From the IMG/VR virus record IMGVR_UViG_3300042445_000750, positions 1-21,284 of that record: a stretch of DNA of 21,284 nucleotides. One strand, given 5' to 3'. Shown in pieces: positions 6,467 through 15,819 of this stretch; the stretch's first letter is position 1; each line of letters begins with the position of its first letter. The translations under genes were made by a program, and so were the position numbers. The DNA is from a virus. Under the pieces are notes generated by a model. That model saw nothing but the letters and a program-made list of their open reading frames with translations. It was not told the DNA's origin and did not search any database.

Positions 6467-6688
6467 ATGATGACCCTGTTCCAGATCGAAGAGCGCCAGA
6501 GGGAAATTCAGAAGCGTGTTGAAGAAATTGGCGATTTAATCGTAAGCAATGCTGGCGATCCTGAATCATTGTCGATTGAAATTGCAGGGTTAATTTCAGA
6601 GCTTTCTGAATTGCGCGGCAAGATAATTGAGCAGCACGAATTAATTATTGCTCTTGCTATTTGCGATTGCGTAGGCGGCCCGCACTAA
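6467..6688 (+). CDS. Small coiled-coil protein preceding portal gene
   Basis: Seventy-three residues starting MMTLFQIEERQREIQKRVEE. Residues 4-55 have a heptad pattern of Ile/Leu with Glu, Lys and Arg, indicating a coiled coil, and the C-terminus is a short hydrophobic stretch ending CDCVGGPH. ATG 6467 or ATG 6470 are both possible starts; the GGGTTGGGG stretch upstream is only a weak ribosome binding site. It ends 15 bases before the portal gene and is probably co-transcribed with it. Function unknown; a small head or packaging accessory protein is possible from position alone. Confidence 0.6.
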   Translation: MMTLFQIEERQREIQKRVEEIGDLIVSNAGDPESLSIEIAGLISELSELRGKIIEQHELIIALAICDCVGGPH

Positions 6689-6703
6689 TCTACAGGACAA
6701 CTC

Positions 6704-8956
6704 ATGGCTATACCGTATAACCTCCGGCAGGTTCAGCCTCCGCAGGAAGAGCTTCCTGACGAAGAAGTTGTTGATATTCAGGCTCCTATTGGTGCGCCTG
6801 GTATTGGGGCTTTAGCCATTGATTTGCCGGATGGTTCGGTATCCATCAATTTCGGCGGCATTCCGTTCAAGCCTCCGGGCGACTCTGAGGAGCATACGGA
6901 AAATCTCGCCAAGCACATGGATGATACTGAGCTTAGCGGGATTGTCGATACGCTTTTGAAGCATATCCGGGATGACATTTCCCGGCAGGAGCAGCGTCTT
7001 CAGGATATTGTGAAGGGCGTTGATCTTCTTGGAATCAAGCTTGAGGAGCCTCGCGCGGAGCCCGGAGAAGACAGCATTTCCGTTGTCAGGCATCCGCTTT
7101 TACTGGAGGCTATCCTACGATTTCAGGCAAATGCCCGTGGCGAAATGCTGCCTGCCGATGGCCCTGTGAAGGTTTCCAATGAAGGCGACCAGTCCAAGAT
7201 GATGGACGAGGATGCGCGCCAGCTTGAAAAAGACATGAACCATTATCTGACATCTGGCGCTCCGGAATATTACCCGGATTGCGACCGTATGTTTTTTAGC
7301 CTTGCCATGGGCGGAGAGGCTTACAAGAAAGTCTATTTTCACCCGATCAAGCGTCGCCCGGTTAGCGAAACGATTGACCGTAAGGATTTGATCCTGTCTG
7401 AGGGCGCTGTTAGCCTAGAAGCCAACAGCCGCATCACGCATCGTTGCCGCATGAAGCCGAGCGATGTGAAGCGAATGCAGCTTGCCGGCGTATGGCGTGA
7501 TGTTCCTCTTGGAGGCGCATTTCTTGCCGGATTGATGGTTAATACTGTTGACACCGCGCTAGAACAGATTTCCGGATTTCAGCCGAAAACTGTTACCGAT
7601 CCTGAAGACATGGATCGAGAAATCTATGAATGTTATTGCGAAATTGATCTCAAGGGATTCGAACATAAGGAGGACGGCGAGCTTACTGGCCTTGCGCTTC
7701 CTTATCGCGTCACTATTGATCGTGATTCTCGCCAAATACTTGAAATTAGACGTTGGTGGGAAGAAAAAGATGAGACATTTACTCGAAAAGAAGTTTTTGT
7801 CGAATATATCTTTGTTCCGGCGTTTCCCGGCGTTAACCTCGGTTTGTTGCATATTCTTGGTAACGCTGATCGCGCTCTTACAGCGGCTTGGAGAATTGCT
7901 CTTGACAATGGTATGTTGGCTAACTTTCCGGGCGGCATTATGGCTCGATCATCCGGAAAGCAGCAAACGACTACGATCAGGGTGGCTCCGGGACAAGTTG
8001 CGCCGGTAGATGTTGATGGCGTTCCTTTGAAGGATGCCTTTATGCCTATGCCTTACCGTGATGTCACGGGAGGCTTTGTCAATATCATCCAGATGATTGA
8101 GCAGGCGAGCCAACGCCTCGGTGGAACTGCGGAAACGGCAGTTGGCGAGGGCAGGAATGATGCGCCTGTCGGCACTACGATTGCCCTGATTGAACAGGCG
8201 ACACGGGTGATGAATGCCGTCCATAAGCGTATGCATTCGGCCCAGTGCAAGGAATTTGCTCTTTTGAAAGAGCTATTCAAAAAAGACCCTGAATCTCTTT
8301 GGCGTAGTAACAAAAATCCCGGCTTTGACAGAAATGTTATGCTGCTTCAGCGGGCTTTGGAGAACAAAGATATTGTTCCGAAGTCTGATCCCAATACCTC
8401 CAGCCAGACATTGCGTATTCAGAAGGCGATTGCTCTGAAACAGGCGTCTGCTGCGAATCCGATGCTCTATAATATGCGGGCTGTTGAGGAGCGGTTTCTG
8501 TCCATGATTGGCGTTGAGGATGCTGCTGATCTTATGAACAATCAGCCGCCGCCGCCGATGCAGGCTGATCCGTCTCCGATGATTGAGGCTCAGGCCAAGA
8601 TGATTGCGGCGCAGGCCAAGCTTCAGGATATTCAGGCCAAGACCCAGATTTCTTCCGTTGACCAGCAGACCAAGATTGCTCTTGCCAAAGCCAAGCTTAA
8701 AGAGAGCGATACGAAAGCGATTCAGGCTCAGACGGATGCGGCCAATCATGCTGCTGACCGTGAGAGCAAAGAAAAGCTTGCCATGATTGACTTTGCTCAA
8801 TCTGAGCTGGTCCATAAGGACAAAATTAGCGAGAATCAACGTCGCGCTGACATTGATACTGCTATGAAGATTGAAAAAGCACAGGAAGAACGTCGTCGTC
8901 ACGCGATGGATGAAGCTCTTTCCGCCCAGCAAATATCGCAGAGCGAGACTGAGTGA
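6704..8956 (+). CDS. Portal protein (head-to-tail connector)
   Basis: This 750-residue protein is the expected portal: a ring at one capsid vertex that docks the terminase and passes DNA. The segment HPLLLEAILRFQANARGEM (130-148) is a conserved landmark of podovirus-type portals, followed by a long mixed domain (about 170-470). Residues about 630-745 are a long Gln/Ala/Lys-rich coiled coil, which fits the helical barrel that projects into the head. The length is near that of other large podovirus portals. There is no membrane segment or signal peptide. The stop codon overlaps the next start as TGATG, so the following virion protein is coupled to it. The call rests on pattern, position after terminase and size. 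Confidence 0.85.
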   Translation: MAIPYNLRQVQPPQEELPDEEVVDIQAPIGAPGIGALAIDLPDGSVSINFGGIPFKPPGDSEEHTENLAKHMDDTELSGIVDTLLKHIRDDISRQEQRLQDIVKGVDLLGIKLEEPRAEPGEDSISVVRHPLLLEAILRFQANARGEMLPADGPVKVSNEGDQSKMMDEDARQLEKDMNHYLTSGAPEYYPDCDRMFFSLAMGGEAYKKVYFHPIKRRPVSETIDRKDLILSEGAVSLEANSRITHRCRMKPSDVKRMQLAGVWRDVPLGGAFLAGLMVNTVDTALEQISGFQPKTVTDPEDMDREIYECYCEIDLKGFEHKEDGELTGLALPYRVTIDRDSRQILEIRRWWEEKDETFTRKEVFVEYIFVPAFPGVNLGLLHILGNADRALTAAWRIALDNGMLANFPGGIMARSSGKQQTTTIRVAPGQVAPVDVDGVPLKDAFMPMPYRDVTGGFVNIIQMIEQASQRLGGTAETAVGEGRNDAPVGTTIALIEQATRVMNAVHKRMHSAQCKEFALLKELFKKDPESLWRSNKNPGFDRNVMLLQRALENKDIVPKSDPNTSSQTLRIQKAIALKQASAANPMLYNMRAVEERFLSMIGVEDAADLMNNQPPPPMQADPSPMIEAQAKMIAAQAKLQDIQAKTQISSVDQQTKIALAKAKLKESDTKAIQAQTDAANHAADRESKEKLAMIDFAQSELVHKDKISENQRRADIDTAMKIEKAQEERRRHAMDEALSAQQISQSETE

Positions 8957-11900
8957 TGGACATTAAAGATATCCGTGACAAGCAAATCCGCGATGCTTTG
9001 ATGATGGCGGCTGATCGTGCATCCCGTGGCCGCAAGAAAGATGCGCCTAAAGAAAAACCGATGCCCAAAGATCTGGAGACTTTTTACAATCCGGAGGCAG
9101 GTTCGCGAATAAAAGACGGAATTTTGGAGCCTGGTGACTATGGTCCTAACTATGGCGCAGATGTAAAGAATTGGCGCGAAAAGCGCGGAGCGTATGGTCG
9201 GGAAAAAGGCTACAATCCCTGGGCCGATCCGGAGAATATGTATACTCATCCGTCCGAGGAGCGCCACGACCCGAATGACCCGATTTATAACGTCAGCCCG
9301 GAGGAATATCGAAAGGGCGCTTATGGTCGAGGTGTGTATGCTTTAAGAAACGGTGGACGCGCCAATATGGCTACAGGCGGCGATCCAACGAGCAATTACA
9401 TAAGCTCGCTATATCAAAACATTATGGGCCGAGAGGCTGATGTGGGCGGCGCTGAATATTGGAAACAGCAGCTTGAAGAGGGAAATATTACTCCTTCAGA
9501 TATATTGTATAATTTTGCGCAATCGCCTGAATTCAAAAATGTTTATCAATCTGATCCGAGCAAGGCTGTAAGCTCTCTTTATCAAGCTGCTCTAGGCAGA
9601 TCTCCAGATCAGGGCGGACTTGATTACTGGAATCAGCAAGTAAAAAGTGGTCTAGGATTAGGAGATTTGGTTTCTGGGTTTACGGGTAGCGAAGAAGGAA
9701 GGTCTTACCAAAGCTACAAGTTCCCTGGACTGTATAACATTAATGATAGTGTTGCCGATCAAGACAGAAAGTATTCGGAACGATTAGTTGCGGATTTGTA
9801 TCATTCCATCTTAGGTCGTGAGCCAGATCGGGAAGGTTTTAATTTTTGGACTCGTCAAATGATTGATGGCAAACAATCATATGATGATGTTGCTAATGCT
9901 CTTTTCGATTTGCCAGAAGCAAAAGAAAATTTTGTTAATCAAACTTACAAACAATTTTTGGGTAGAGAGCCGGATGCAGAGGGTAAAAAATATTTTACTC
10001 AAGCTCTACAGTCAGGACAAGCAACGCCTGATCAAATTTATGAAATAATTCAAAATAGCGAAGAAGCTGGCGATTTTGAAATATCTAACTTTATTCAGGA
10101 TCAATATAAAGGATTGACTGGGCGCGATCCATCCAGGCAAGAGCTAAACTCAGCATTAGATCAATTAAAAAGTGGAGCTGTTACATTTGATCAGTTTCAC
10201 TCCAATATGTTTAATTCTCCCGAATCTCAACAATATCAGGCAAGTAATTTTGAACCGTATCAGGTAGCGAGCGCTGAAGGTTCGGTAACCGTCGCTCCCA
10301 AACAGCTTCGAACTGCTTATGAGTATAGCAAAGCTAATGATGAACTCATTCGAAGTCTTCCTATTGAGCAGCAGGTAGGCGCTCTTCTTCAACAGGAAGG
10401 TGGAATTTGGGTTGATAAAATTTTAAATCCTAACACACCGAAAGAGATAAAAGATCAAGCTTTAAAGCAATTAGAAGGCATTGTTAATGTTGTAGCTAAC
10501 CGCGCCGCAGTTGGTTTGACAGAGAATAGCGGAGGCAAGAAAAGTCCTTGGCGAGGCTGGTTTGATCGTCAGGAAAACGATCCCAAAAGCGTTACCAGTC
10601 AAATTTTGGCTCCTTCGGCTTTTTCCGCAATGAAAATTGGAGTGTCCAAATTAGCTAAAGAAGGCTACAATGCTATTGTAAATAAAGCTATTCCAAACTT
10701 TAACAAAGAAGAATATCAACCAATTATAGATATGATCAAGGGCGTTTTGTCTGGTCAACGTCCTGATATAACCCAAGGTGCAACGCATTATAAAGCAAAT
10801 TATGTCCATCCAGGCTGGGCAAAAAGGCTCCCTCTTCACACGGATTTAGGAGGAGCGCCTGGAGGAAAGGGACCATATCATCAATTTTATGGAGCCAAGG
10901 ACAGGGCCGCTGAAGCCCAGCAGGCCAGATTTGGTGTATCCTATGGTGGCGCAGATGTTGACCCGGCCCTTGCTGGAGCTGGCGCAGGCGTAACTGGCGG
11001 TGGCAGTGGGACTGGTTATATTCCGGGCGGCGGATCTGGATATGTTCCAGGCGGTGGCGGAATATCTGGACCTGCCGATGTTTCAGGAGCGGGCGGAGAT
11101 TATACCGGCGGTCATGGCGGTGGCGGAACCGGGCATGTCGGCGTCGGCACCGGTCATGGCGGCATCCACGGTGGGACACACACAGGAACTCCGCATGTGA
11201 CTGGCGGCGTTCACACTGCTGGCCACGGCACGACCTATACCGGCGGTCATGGCGGCCCGCATCTAACGGGTGGCGTTAGTTACCTTGATTCCAGCGGCTA
11301 TCATCCCGGCGGCGATTTTGGTTCTTATGCAGGCTCGCATGGATTTGGACACACAACTGTTGGTCACGGCGGTCATCATGGTAGCCATGTCAGTCCCTAC
11401 CATGGCTGGTCGTGGGATATGTTCCACTCACAAAACCCTTACGGCATTCATCACAGCTTCAAAAACGGCGGCGCTGTTAAAGACGCTCTCCGTTTAGCCA
11501 GAGCTTCAGGTGGCGGCGCATGGACTCGCAAGGAGGGCAAGAACCCTGAAGGCGGGTTGAATGAAAAGGGCCGCGCTTCTCTTCGTGCGCAAGGCCATGA
11601 CATTAAGCGCCCACAGCCAGAAGGCGGTTCTCGCAGGGATAGCTTCTGCGCGAGAATGAAGGGCATGAAGGCCAAGCTCACCAGTGCTGAAACGGCTAAT
11701 GATCCGGATAGCCGGATTAATAAGTCGCTTCGCAAATGGAATTGTGCGGACGGCGGTGCGATTGATGATGCTCTTATGCTGGCTCGCAAATCCGGCGGAG
11801 AAGTCTGGAACAAACCGCGCCCTAAATCTCTCGGTAAGCCCGAAAAGCTGACATCAAAAGAAAAGGCAAGCGCCAAGCGCATGGCCAAGGCTGCTGGCCG

Positions 11901-11994
11901 TCCTTATCCTAATCTTGTTGACAATATGCGAGCCGCCAAAGCTGATGGTGGCTCTATTGATGATGCTCTCCGCATTGCGAAGAGGGCTAAATAA
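8956..11994 (+). CDS. Virion protein: five DUF4214 repeats, SleB-like hydrolase, Gly/His-rich region, DUF6321-like tail
   Basis: A 1012-residue mosaic. Residues about 147-430 hold five DUF4214 repeats, each with a LY..(I/A)LGREPD..G-type core (for example [13 protein letters not shown] at 286-298). Residues about 466-646 resemble a SleB-type cell wall hydrolase: a possible catalytic Glu at LLQQEGG (477-483), VVANRAAVG (512-520), and [16 protein letters not shown] (608-623) before GPYHQFYG. Residues about 675-815 are a Gly/His-rich spacer. Residues about 852-930 ([15 protein letters not shown] through SLRKWNC) match a DUF6321-like domain. The motif GG(A/S)(V/I)xDAL recurs near 838, 933 and at the C-terminus. 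It is probably a virion-borne or ejected wall-degrading protein. ATG 8956 (TGATG) is chosen; GTG 8953 would add one residue. Confidence 0.75.
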   Translation: MDIKDIRDKQIRDALMMAADRASRGRKKDAPKEKPMPKDLETFYNPEAGSRIKDGILEPGDYGPNYGADVKNWREKRGAYGREKGYNPWADPENMYTHPSEERHDPNDPIYNVSPEEYRKGAYGRGVYALRNGGRANMATGGDPTSNYISSLYQNIMGREADVGGAEYWKQQLEEGNITPSDILYNFAQSPEFKNVYQSDPSKAVSSLYQAALGRSPDQGGLDYWNQQVKSGLGLGDLVSGFTGSEEGRSYQSYKFPGLYNINDSVADQDRKYSERLVADLYHSILGREPDREGFNFWTRQMIDGKQSYDDVANALFDLPEAKENFVNQTYKQFLGREPDAEGKKYFTQALQSGQATPDQIYEIIQNSEEAGDFEISNFIQDQYKGLTGRDPSRQELNSALDQLKSGAVTFDQFHSNMFNSPESQQYQASNFEPYQVASAEGSVTVAPKQLRTAYEYSKANDELIRSLPIEQQVGALLQQEGGIWVDKILNPNTPKEIKDQALKQLEGIVNVVANRAAVGLTENSGGKKSPWRGWFDRQENDPKSVTSQILAPSAFSAMKIGVSKLAKEGYNAIVNKAIPNFNKEEYQPIIDMIKGVLSGQRPDITQGATHYKANYVHPGWAKRLPLHTDLGGAPGGKGPYHQFYGAKDRAAEAQQARFGVSYGGADVDPALAGAGAGVTGGGSGTGYIPGGGSGYVPGGGGISGPADVSGAGGDYTGGHGGGGTGHVGVGTGHGGIHGGTHTGTPHVTGGVHTAGHGTTYTGGHGGPHLTGGVSYLDSSGYHPGGDFGSYAGSHGFGHTTVGHGGHHGSHVSPYHGWSWDMFHSQNPYGIHHSFKNGGAVKDALRLARASGGGAWTRKEGKNPEGGLNEKGRASLRAQGHDIKRPQPEGGSRRDSFCARMKGMKAKLTSAETANDPDSRINKSLRKWNCADGGAIDDALMLARKSGGEVWNKPRPKSLGKPEKLTSKEKASAKRMAKAAGRPYPNLVDNMRAAKADGGSIDDALRIAKRAK

Positions 11995-12050
11995 CCGGAT
12001 ATCCGAAGGCGCTCTTAGGTTATCCTTTTACTTTTAACAGGAATAAAACA

Positions 12051-13406
12051 ATGGCACATCCGTATAAATCAGAAGCGAAAGCTGGTCACAGCAAGAAGCT
12101 TGCGAGCTATGGCGCAAAGAAAGAAGCGAAGAACTGGGCTGGCGAAAAGGCGTTGAACACTGACCGTCAGGCCGGTATGGACATCATTGAAGAAGAGCCT
12201 TCGCTGTCCAAAAAGACCATGGACCGCATCATGCGCAAGGCTGGCGGTTCCGTTAAGGGCAAGGATGCTGTCAAGCGTCTGGATAAGGTTTCCCGCAAGG
12301 GCAAGCGCCTGAAGGCTGCCGATGGTCTCCCGTCCATTGAGGAGCAGCTTAAATCGGCTGAGCGTCTGAAGGAAATCCGCGCCCGCAAGATGCCGGAAGA
12401 GGGTCCGACGCGCGAGGAAGCCGAAAGCATCAATCGCAAGCAGCGTTATTCGATTGAGGATCTGGCTGCTCCCGGTCGCAAGAAGGGCGGCAAGGTCTCC
12501 CACATGGAATGGGAGCATTCCAAGAAAGATCTGGCCCAGGACCGCAAGCTGGCCAAAAAGCACGGCATGTCGCTTGAGAAGTGGGAAAAGTCAAAGCTTG
12601 ACGAAAAGCATGACAAGCAGCAGTCGACCGAAGGTCTCAAGAAGGGCGGTCGCGCCATGCGTGGCTCCGGTGGTCCGGTTGCTCCGAAGACGAAGTCCTA
12701 CACTTCTGAGAACAAAGTCACCAAATCGGCCAAATCCGGCGATCGCATGGGCGCTCTTACGGAGGCCGCAAAGACGACTGATCGGGTCAAGAAATTTGGC
12801 GGTGGTGGTCTGACTGAAGAAAAGTCCACGAGCAAGAAAGCCGGCAAAGCCACTAATCTGACGATTAACATTGGTGGTCCCGGTCAGGGTGGCGCGCAGC
12901 CGATGCCGCCGGCTCCTGCTATGCCGCCTGCTCCTCCGCCGCCTCCGCCCATGCCTCCGATGGGGATGCCGATGGGTGGTATGCCGCCTATGGGTCCGAT
13001 GGGTGGTGGTATGCCTCCTATGGGCGGAATGCCTCCGATGGGTGGCGCTCCGATGATGCGTCAGTCTGGTGGCCGCGTTGGCAAACAAATTGGTGGCGGC
13101 ATGATGGGCGCTTCGGCTCCGGGTTTCGCTAGCAATGTCCCGCCAATGGGCATGGGTTATGGCCAGCAGATGGATAATCAGCAGGTCAATCCGATGGATT
13201 TGATTGCTCTTGGCAATGCGCTTCGCAGCGGTGGCATGGGAATGGGAACGGGCATGGCTCCGCGCGGCTTCAAGAAGGGCGGTCGAGTCAATCCTGACGT
13301 TCCGGTCAAGCAGCCGGGTCGAACGGCTGAAGGCTACGCGAAAATGGATTATGGTTCTGTTAGCGGTAAGGGCCGTCGTCAGAAGATCCTTGCGCAGGAA
13401 GACTGA
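12051..13406 (+). CDS. Basic Lys/Gly- and Pro/Met/Gly-rich virion-cluster protein
   Basis: 451 residues in three parts. Residues 1-270 are very basic and helical, with the Lys-Gly-Gly motifs RKAGGSV (62-68), KKGGKV (144-149) and KKGGRA (197-202). Residues 284-336 are a low-complexity run of Pro, Met and Gly (repeats of MPPMG). Residues 337-451 carry SGGRV (339-343) and KKGGRV (408-413). The motif [15 protein letters not shown] (65-79) resembles modules in the proteins at 19337 and 19647. No enzyme motif is seen. Likely a virion internal or assembly protein, inferred from its place between the wall hydrolase and co-chaperonin genes. AGGAA precedes the ATG. Confidence 0.7.
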   Translation: MAHPYKSEAKAGHSKKLASYGAKKEAKNWAGEKALNTDRQAGMDIIEEEPSLSKKTMDRIMRKAGGSVKGKDAVKRLDKVSRKGKRLKAADGLPSIEEQLKSAERLKEIRARKMPEEGPTREEAESINRKQRYSIEDLAAPGRKKGGKVSHMEWEHSKKDLAQDRKLAKKHGMSLEKWEKSKLDEKHDKQQSTEGLKKGGRAMRGSGGPVAPKTKSYTSENKVTKSAKSGDRMGALTEAAKTTDRVKKFGGGGLTEEKSTSKKAGKATNLTINIGGPGQGGAQPMPPAPAMPPAPPPPPPMPPMGMPMGGMPPMGPMGGGMPPMGGMPPMGGAPMMRQSGGRVGKQIGGGMMGASAPGFASNVPPMGMGYGQQMDNQQVNPMDLIALGNALRSGGMGMGTGMAPRGFKKGGRVNPDVPVKQPGRTAEGYAKMDYGSVSGKGRRQKILAQED

Positions 13407-13408
13407 TC

Positions 13409-13561
13409 ATGGGCAGAAGGCCGAAGTTTGACAGGAATGAAAAGATCCTCGCAATGCGGCTTTCTGGCGTGACCTATAAAGAAATAGCCTCTGCCTTTGG
13501 GATAACTAAAGGCAGGGCTTTTCAAATTTGCAAATATATGATGGAAAAAAGAGGAGGCTAA
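13409..13561 (+). CDS. Small helix-turn-helix protein
   Basis: Fifty residues starting MGRRPKFDRNEKILAMRLSG. Residues 13-41 (ILAMRLSGVTYKEIASAF, then GITKGRAFQI) form a helix-turn-helix of the sigma-region-4 or resolvase type, with a turn at GIT. It begins two bases after the stop of the preceding gene, without a separate ribosome binding site of its own, and its 3' end contains the GAGGAGG that serves the next gene. Small HTH proteins at this place in phage genomes can be DNA-binding regulators or packaging factors; which one is not visible here. Confidence 0.65.
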   Translation: MGRRPKFDRNEKILAMRLSGVTYKEIASAFGITKGRAFQICKYMMEKRGG

Positions 13562-13562
13562 A

Positions 13563-13766
13563 ACGAATCTCGATCTGCGATTTTATCGGGAGTTGGAAGA
13601 CAGAATTTCCAGTGAATTAGAAAAGCTCGCTGCTGAATTAATCGCTGGAAAGGCAGTTGATTGGCCTGATTATAAAATGAGGGTTGGTCGGCTGAAGGGT
13701 ATGCAAGAAGCTCTTGCATTCGCAAAAGAAGTCCAAAAAGAAGTTTTGGGCGTTGAAAGGAAGTAA
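13563..13766 (+). CDS. Small helical protein with apparent ACG start
   Basis: A continuous frame encodes about 67 residues after an ACG: NLDLRFYRELEDRISSELEK, then a helical part with WPDYKMRVGRLKGMQEALAF, ending VLGVERK and TAA. The pattern resembles small phage proteins of head clusters that carry a DY(K)xxxGxxxG helix pair. GGAGG (13553-13557) lies five bases before ACG 13563, exactly where a start codon should be, but there is no ATG, GTG or TTG there. The first in-frame ATG (about 13677) would lose half the protein; the frame is open upstream only to 13542. It ends three bases before the co-chaperonin gene. An ACG start or a mutated ATG are both possible. Confidence 0.55.
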   Translation, partial: TNLDLRFYRELEDRISSELEKLAAELIAGKAVDWPDYKMRVGRLKGMQEALAFAKEVQKEVLGVERK

Positions 13767-13769
13767 GCC

Positions 13770-14186
13770 ATGCCGGCTTTACAGATGTTGCATGATCGCG
13801 ATCCAAAAGAAGCTCTTTTGGATAAGGTAGGCGATCTTTCTGGTATTGAGATATTTGGATCAGACGTTCTGGTTGCCATATATCGCAGGCCAGAAAAGAC
13901 AAAATCGGGTATTATTCTTGCGGATTCCACCAGATCAGAGGATCGGTGGCAATCAAAATGCTTTTTGGTCCTTAAATTAGGTCCGACAGCCTATCTGGAT
14001 GATGAGGGAAATCGTTTCAGGGACATTAAAGAGGGCGATTGGGTCGTAGCGCGCTGCTCGGACGGCTGGGAAGTCACTCTGAATACCCTGAAAACAGGAA
14101 TTTCCAAGGAAGACACGGTTTCTTGCCGGATTTTCTCCGATCACGCAATCCGCGCCCGTGTCGCTGACCCTGATTCCATCTACTGA
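13770..14186 (+). CDS. GroES-like co-chaperonin
   Basis: The 138-residue protein fits the Cpn10/GroES fold: SDVLVAIYRRPEKTKSGIIL (31-50) holds the first strands and the mobile loop (TKSGIIL resembles the TKSAGGIVL loop of GroES), and FLVLKLGPTAY (65-75) and IKEGDWVV (86-93) match the later barrel strands. GroES caps GroEL so that client proteins can fold; phages such as T4 carry their own cap (gp31) to fold the capsid protein. The phage protein is longer than GroES (about 97 residues), with extra residues at both ends. It lies in the head-assembly cluster before scaffold and capsid, which supports a capsid-folding role with host GroEL. Confidence 0.8.
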   Translation: MPALQMLHDRDPKEALLDKVGDLSGIEIFGSDVLVAIYRRPEKTKSGIILADSTRSEDRWQSKCFLVLKLGPTAYLDDEGNRFRDIKEGDWVVARCSDGWEVTLNTLKTGISKEDTVSCRIFSDHAIRARVADPDSIY

Positions 14187-14196
14187 GGGCTGAAAA

Positions 14197-15144
14197 ATGG
14201 AAGATATTGATGAGAATTTGGGTGAAACCGTCAAATTGGACGAAGATCCCTCTGTTGTTGTTGAGATTGAAGAGCCAAAATCCGAAAAAAAGGCTAAAAA
14301 CGAGCCTGATGAGCGTGAAGTTGCTCTTAATGAGATGCGCGCTCAGTATGAAGAGCAGAAAAAGCGCCTTGAGATTGAGCGTAGAGCCCGTGAACAGGCT
14401 GAACAATATGCCTATCAGCAGGCAAGGCAGGCTCACAGCGCCCGCGCAGAGGCAGAAGACAGCAATCTCCGCACTATTTTGAATGCTATCGCTGCCGACG
14501 AGCAGGTTGCGACAAATGCAGAGCGTGTTTATGCGGATGCTGTGGCTACAGGCGACACCGCACTGGCTGCCAAGGCACAGCGTGAGATGGCCAGAGTCGA
14601 GGCTCGATTGCTTCAGCTCGAAAATGGCAAGCGAGCGCTTGAGGAAAGGCTACAGACTACTGAAGGCAGGGTATCTGAGCCCGAAATGCCCAGGTTTGCG
14701 CCTCAACAGCCGGCTGATCCTGTTGAGATGTATGCTTCCCGGCTAACGCCCAAAAGCGCAGCCTGGCTAAGATCGCATCCTGAAGCGGCCAATTCCATTA
14801 ATAAGCTCACGGCGGCGCATACTGCTGCGGTAGAGCTTGAAGGAATTGAAGCAGAGTCTCCGGAATACTTTGCTTACATTGAGAGCAAGCTTGGTTATTC
14901 CGGTGGCGGGAGAGACAGCAAGAGCGAACCCAGAAGGTCTAAATCCAATATAAGTTCAGCGCCGGTTTCTTCGTCAAGCTCCATGATGGCTCCGCGTTCC
15001 AGCGGATCGTCTGGTTCTATTACGCTGAGCCCTGCTGAAGTTGAAATGGCCATGCTGGCTGAGCCTGATTTGCCGCGTGAGAAAGCTCTGGAAGCTTATG
15101 CCCGAAACAAACAGGCGCTTCTCCGCGAAGGCAAACTTAATTAA
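14197..15144 (+). CDS. Scaffold-like protein
   Basis: 315 residues. The N-terminus is acidic (MEDIDENLGETVKLDEDP), residues about 40-165 form a long coiled coil (EEQKKRLEIERRAREQAEQ and similar), residues about 168-230 are a folded part containing LTPKSAAWLRSHPEA, and a Ser-rich linker (about 245-270) leads to a basic helical tail ending EAYARNKQALLREGKLN. This layout fits an internal scaffolding protein, which guides capsid assembly and then leaves; the C-terminal helix usually touches the capsid protein. The place two genes before the cement and capsid genes supports it. GAGGGCTGAAAAA before the ATG is a moderate ribosome binding site. Sequence identity to any known scaffold cannot be checked here. 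Confidence 0.65.
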   Translation: MEDIDENLGETVKLDEDPSVVVEIEEPKSEKKAKNEPDEREVALNEMRAQYEEQKKRLEIERRAREQAEQYAYQQARQAHSARAEAEDSNLRTILNAIAADEQVATNAERVYADAVATGDTALAAKAQREMARVEARLLQLENGKRALEERLQTTEGRVSEPEMPRFAPQQPADPVEMYASRLTPKSAAWLRSHPEAANSINKLTAAHTAAVELEGIEAESPEYFAYIESKLGYSGGGRDSKSEPRRSKSNISSAPVSSSSSMMAPRSSGSSGSITLSPAEVEMAMLAEPDLPREKALEAYARNKQALLREGKLN

Positions 15145-15155
15145 GGATTTGGACA

Positions 15156-15707
15156 ATGACTGGTTTTGAAAACATCGACATCCCGGATATCCGTTCCTCT
15201 GAAGCCCGTGCTGCATCTCGCGAACCGAAGGCGAGGCCGAAACTGGACTCTACTTCGTCTTCTCTTGCGCGTGCGGAAGCCCGTTTGCGGGAAATCCGTG
15301 AAAGCCTGCCGGAGGGCGGTGCGCTTCGAGACAAATTCTGGGCTCCCCAAGCTCCGGCAGGATGGACTTATGAATGGAAAGTCCGGACGGTTATGAATGA
15401 AGAGCAATCATCGTATATCGTTGAATTGGCTCGAAATGGCTGGGAAGCTGTCCCGTTGAGCCGCCATCCTGACATGATGCCGGCAGGTTGGAAGGGCGAT
15501 ACGATTGAGGTTGAGGGTCTGGTTCTTATGGAGCGCCCGTCTGTTCTGACAGAAGAAGACCGCGCTGCTGAGGTCCGGGCTGCCCGTGAAGCTGTAGCGG
15601 TTAAAGAAGCCCAGCTTCGCGACGGGAGATCTGGCGATCTGGGCAAGCGCGAGGTTCAGCGCTTCTCGAAAAGCCGCTCTCCGATTAATATTCCGGGTGA
15701 CGAATAA
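15156..15707 (+). CDS. Conserved phage hypothetical protein
   Basis: 183 residues. The core WTYEWKVRTVMNEEQSSYIV (70-89) and ARNGWEAVPLSRHPDMMPAG (91-110), then VLMERP (122-127), has the look of a family found upstream of capsid genes in many podovirus-like phages. The N-terminal 60 residues are charged and probably disordered, and the C-terminus ends NIPGDE. No catalytic motif is visible. The gene follows the scaffold-like gene by 11 bases with GGACA before the ATG as a weak ribosome binding site, and is the last gene before the promoter and hairpin region at 15708-15915. A head-assembly or virion role is inferred from place alone. Confidence 0.65.
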   Translation: MTGFENIDIPDIRSSEARAASREPKARPKLDSTSSSLARAEARLREIRESLPEGGALRDKFWAPQAPAGWTYEWKVRTVMNEEQSSYIVELARNGWEAVPLSRHPDMMPAGWKGDTIEVEGLVLMERPSVLTEEDRAAEVRAAREAVAVKEAQLRDGRSGDLGKREVQRFSKSRSPINIPGDE

Positions 15708-15714
15708 GCAATTG

Positions 15715-15743
15715 TTGACTTGAAAGTCAATAAAGGCTAAATA
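15715..15743 (+). promoter_or_regulatory. Strong sigma-70-like promoter before capsid genes
   Basis: TTGACT (15715-15720), a 17-base spacer and TAAATA (15738-15743; read one base earlier as CTAAAT it resembles alphaproteobacterial -10 boxes). TTGACT and AGTCAA (15725-15730) form a 6-base inverted repeat across the -35, a possible operator. A transcript would start near 15750 and run at once into the two hairpins and terminator at 15758-15820. Confidence 0.5.
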
Positions 15744-15749
15744 TTCGCA

Positions 15750-15819
15750 GACTACGGAATTCTGTCTAGTAATAGACAAAAGAATTAGGTGGGGACCGCA
15801 AGGTTGGTCCCTCCTTTTA
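15750..15819 (+). ncRNA. Candidate small RNA (about 70 nt, two hairpins)
   Basis: The segment starts just behind the promoter at 15715-15743 and ends in a U tract. Hairpin one pairs AATTCT (15758-15763) with AGAATT (15781-15786) and GTCTA (15764-15768) with TAGAC (15773-15777), with a GTAA loop and a three-base AAA bulge. Hairpin two is GGGACC with GGTCCC (15792-15811) and is followed by TTTT. It contains no gene of useful length. Promoter, hairpins and terminator in this order give a short stable RNA, unless readthrough makes it the leader of the capsid mRNA (an attenuator). No RNA family is recognised. Confidence 0.4.

Noticed and set aside
11991-12030. Possible terminator: ATAACC and GGTTAT around GGATATCC, then a T-rich stretch
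   Set aside because: The stem is only six base pairs with a 21-base loop and the T run is interrupted; not convincing as a terminator.
12895-13070. Repeated Pro/Met/Gly codons that could look like a repeat array
   Set aside because: They encode an in-frame low-complexity protein segment; there are no regular spacers, so it is not a CRISPR array.
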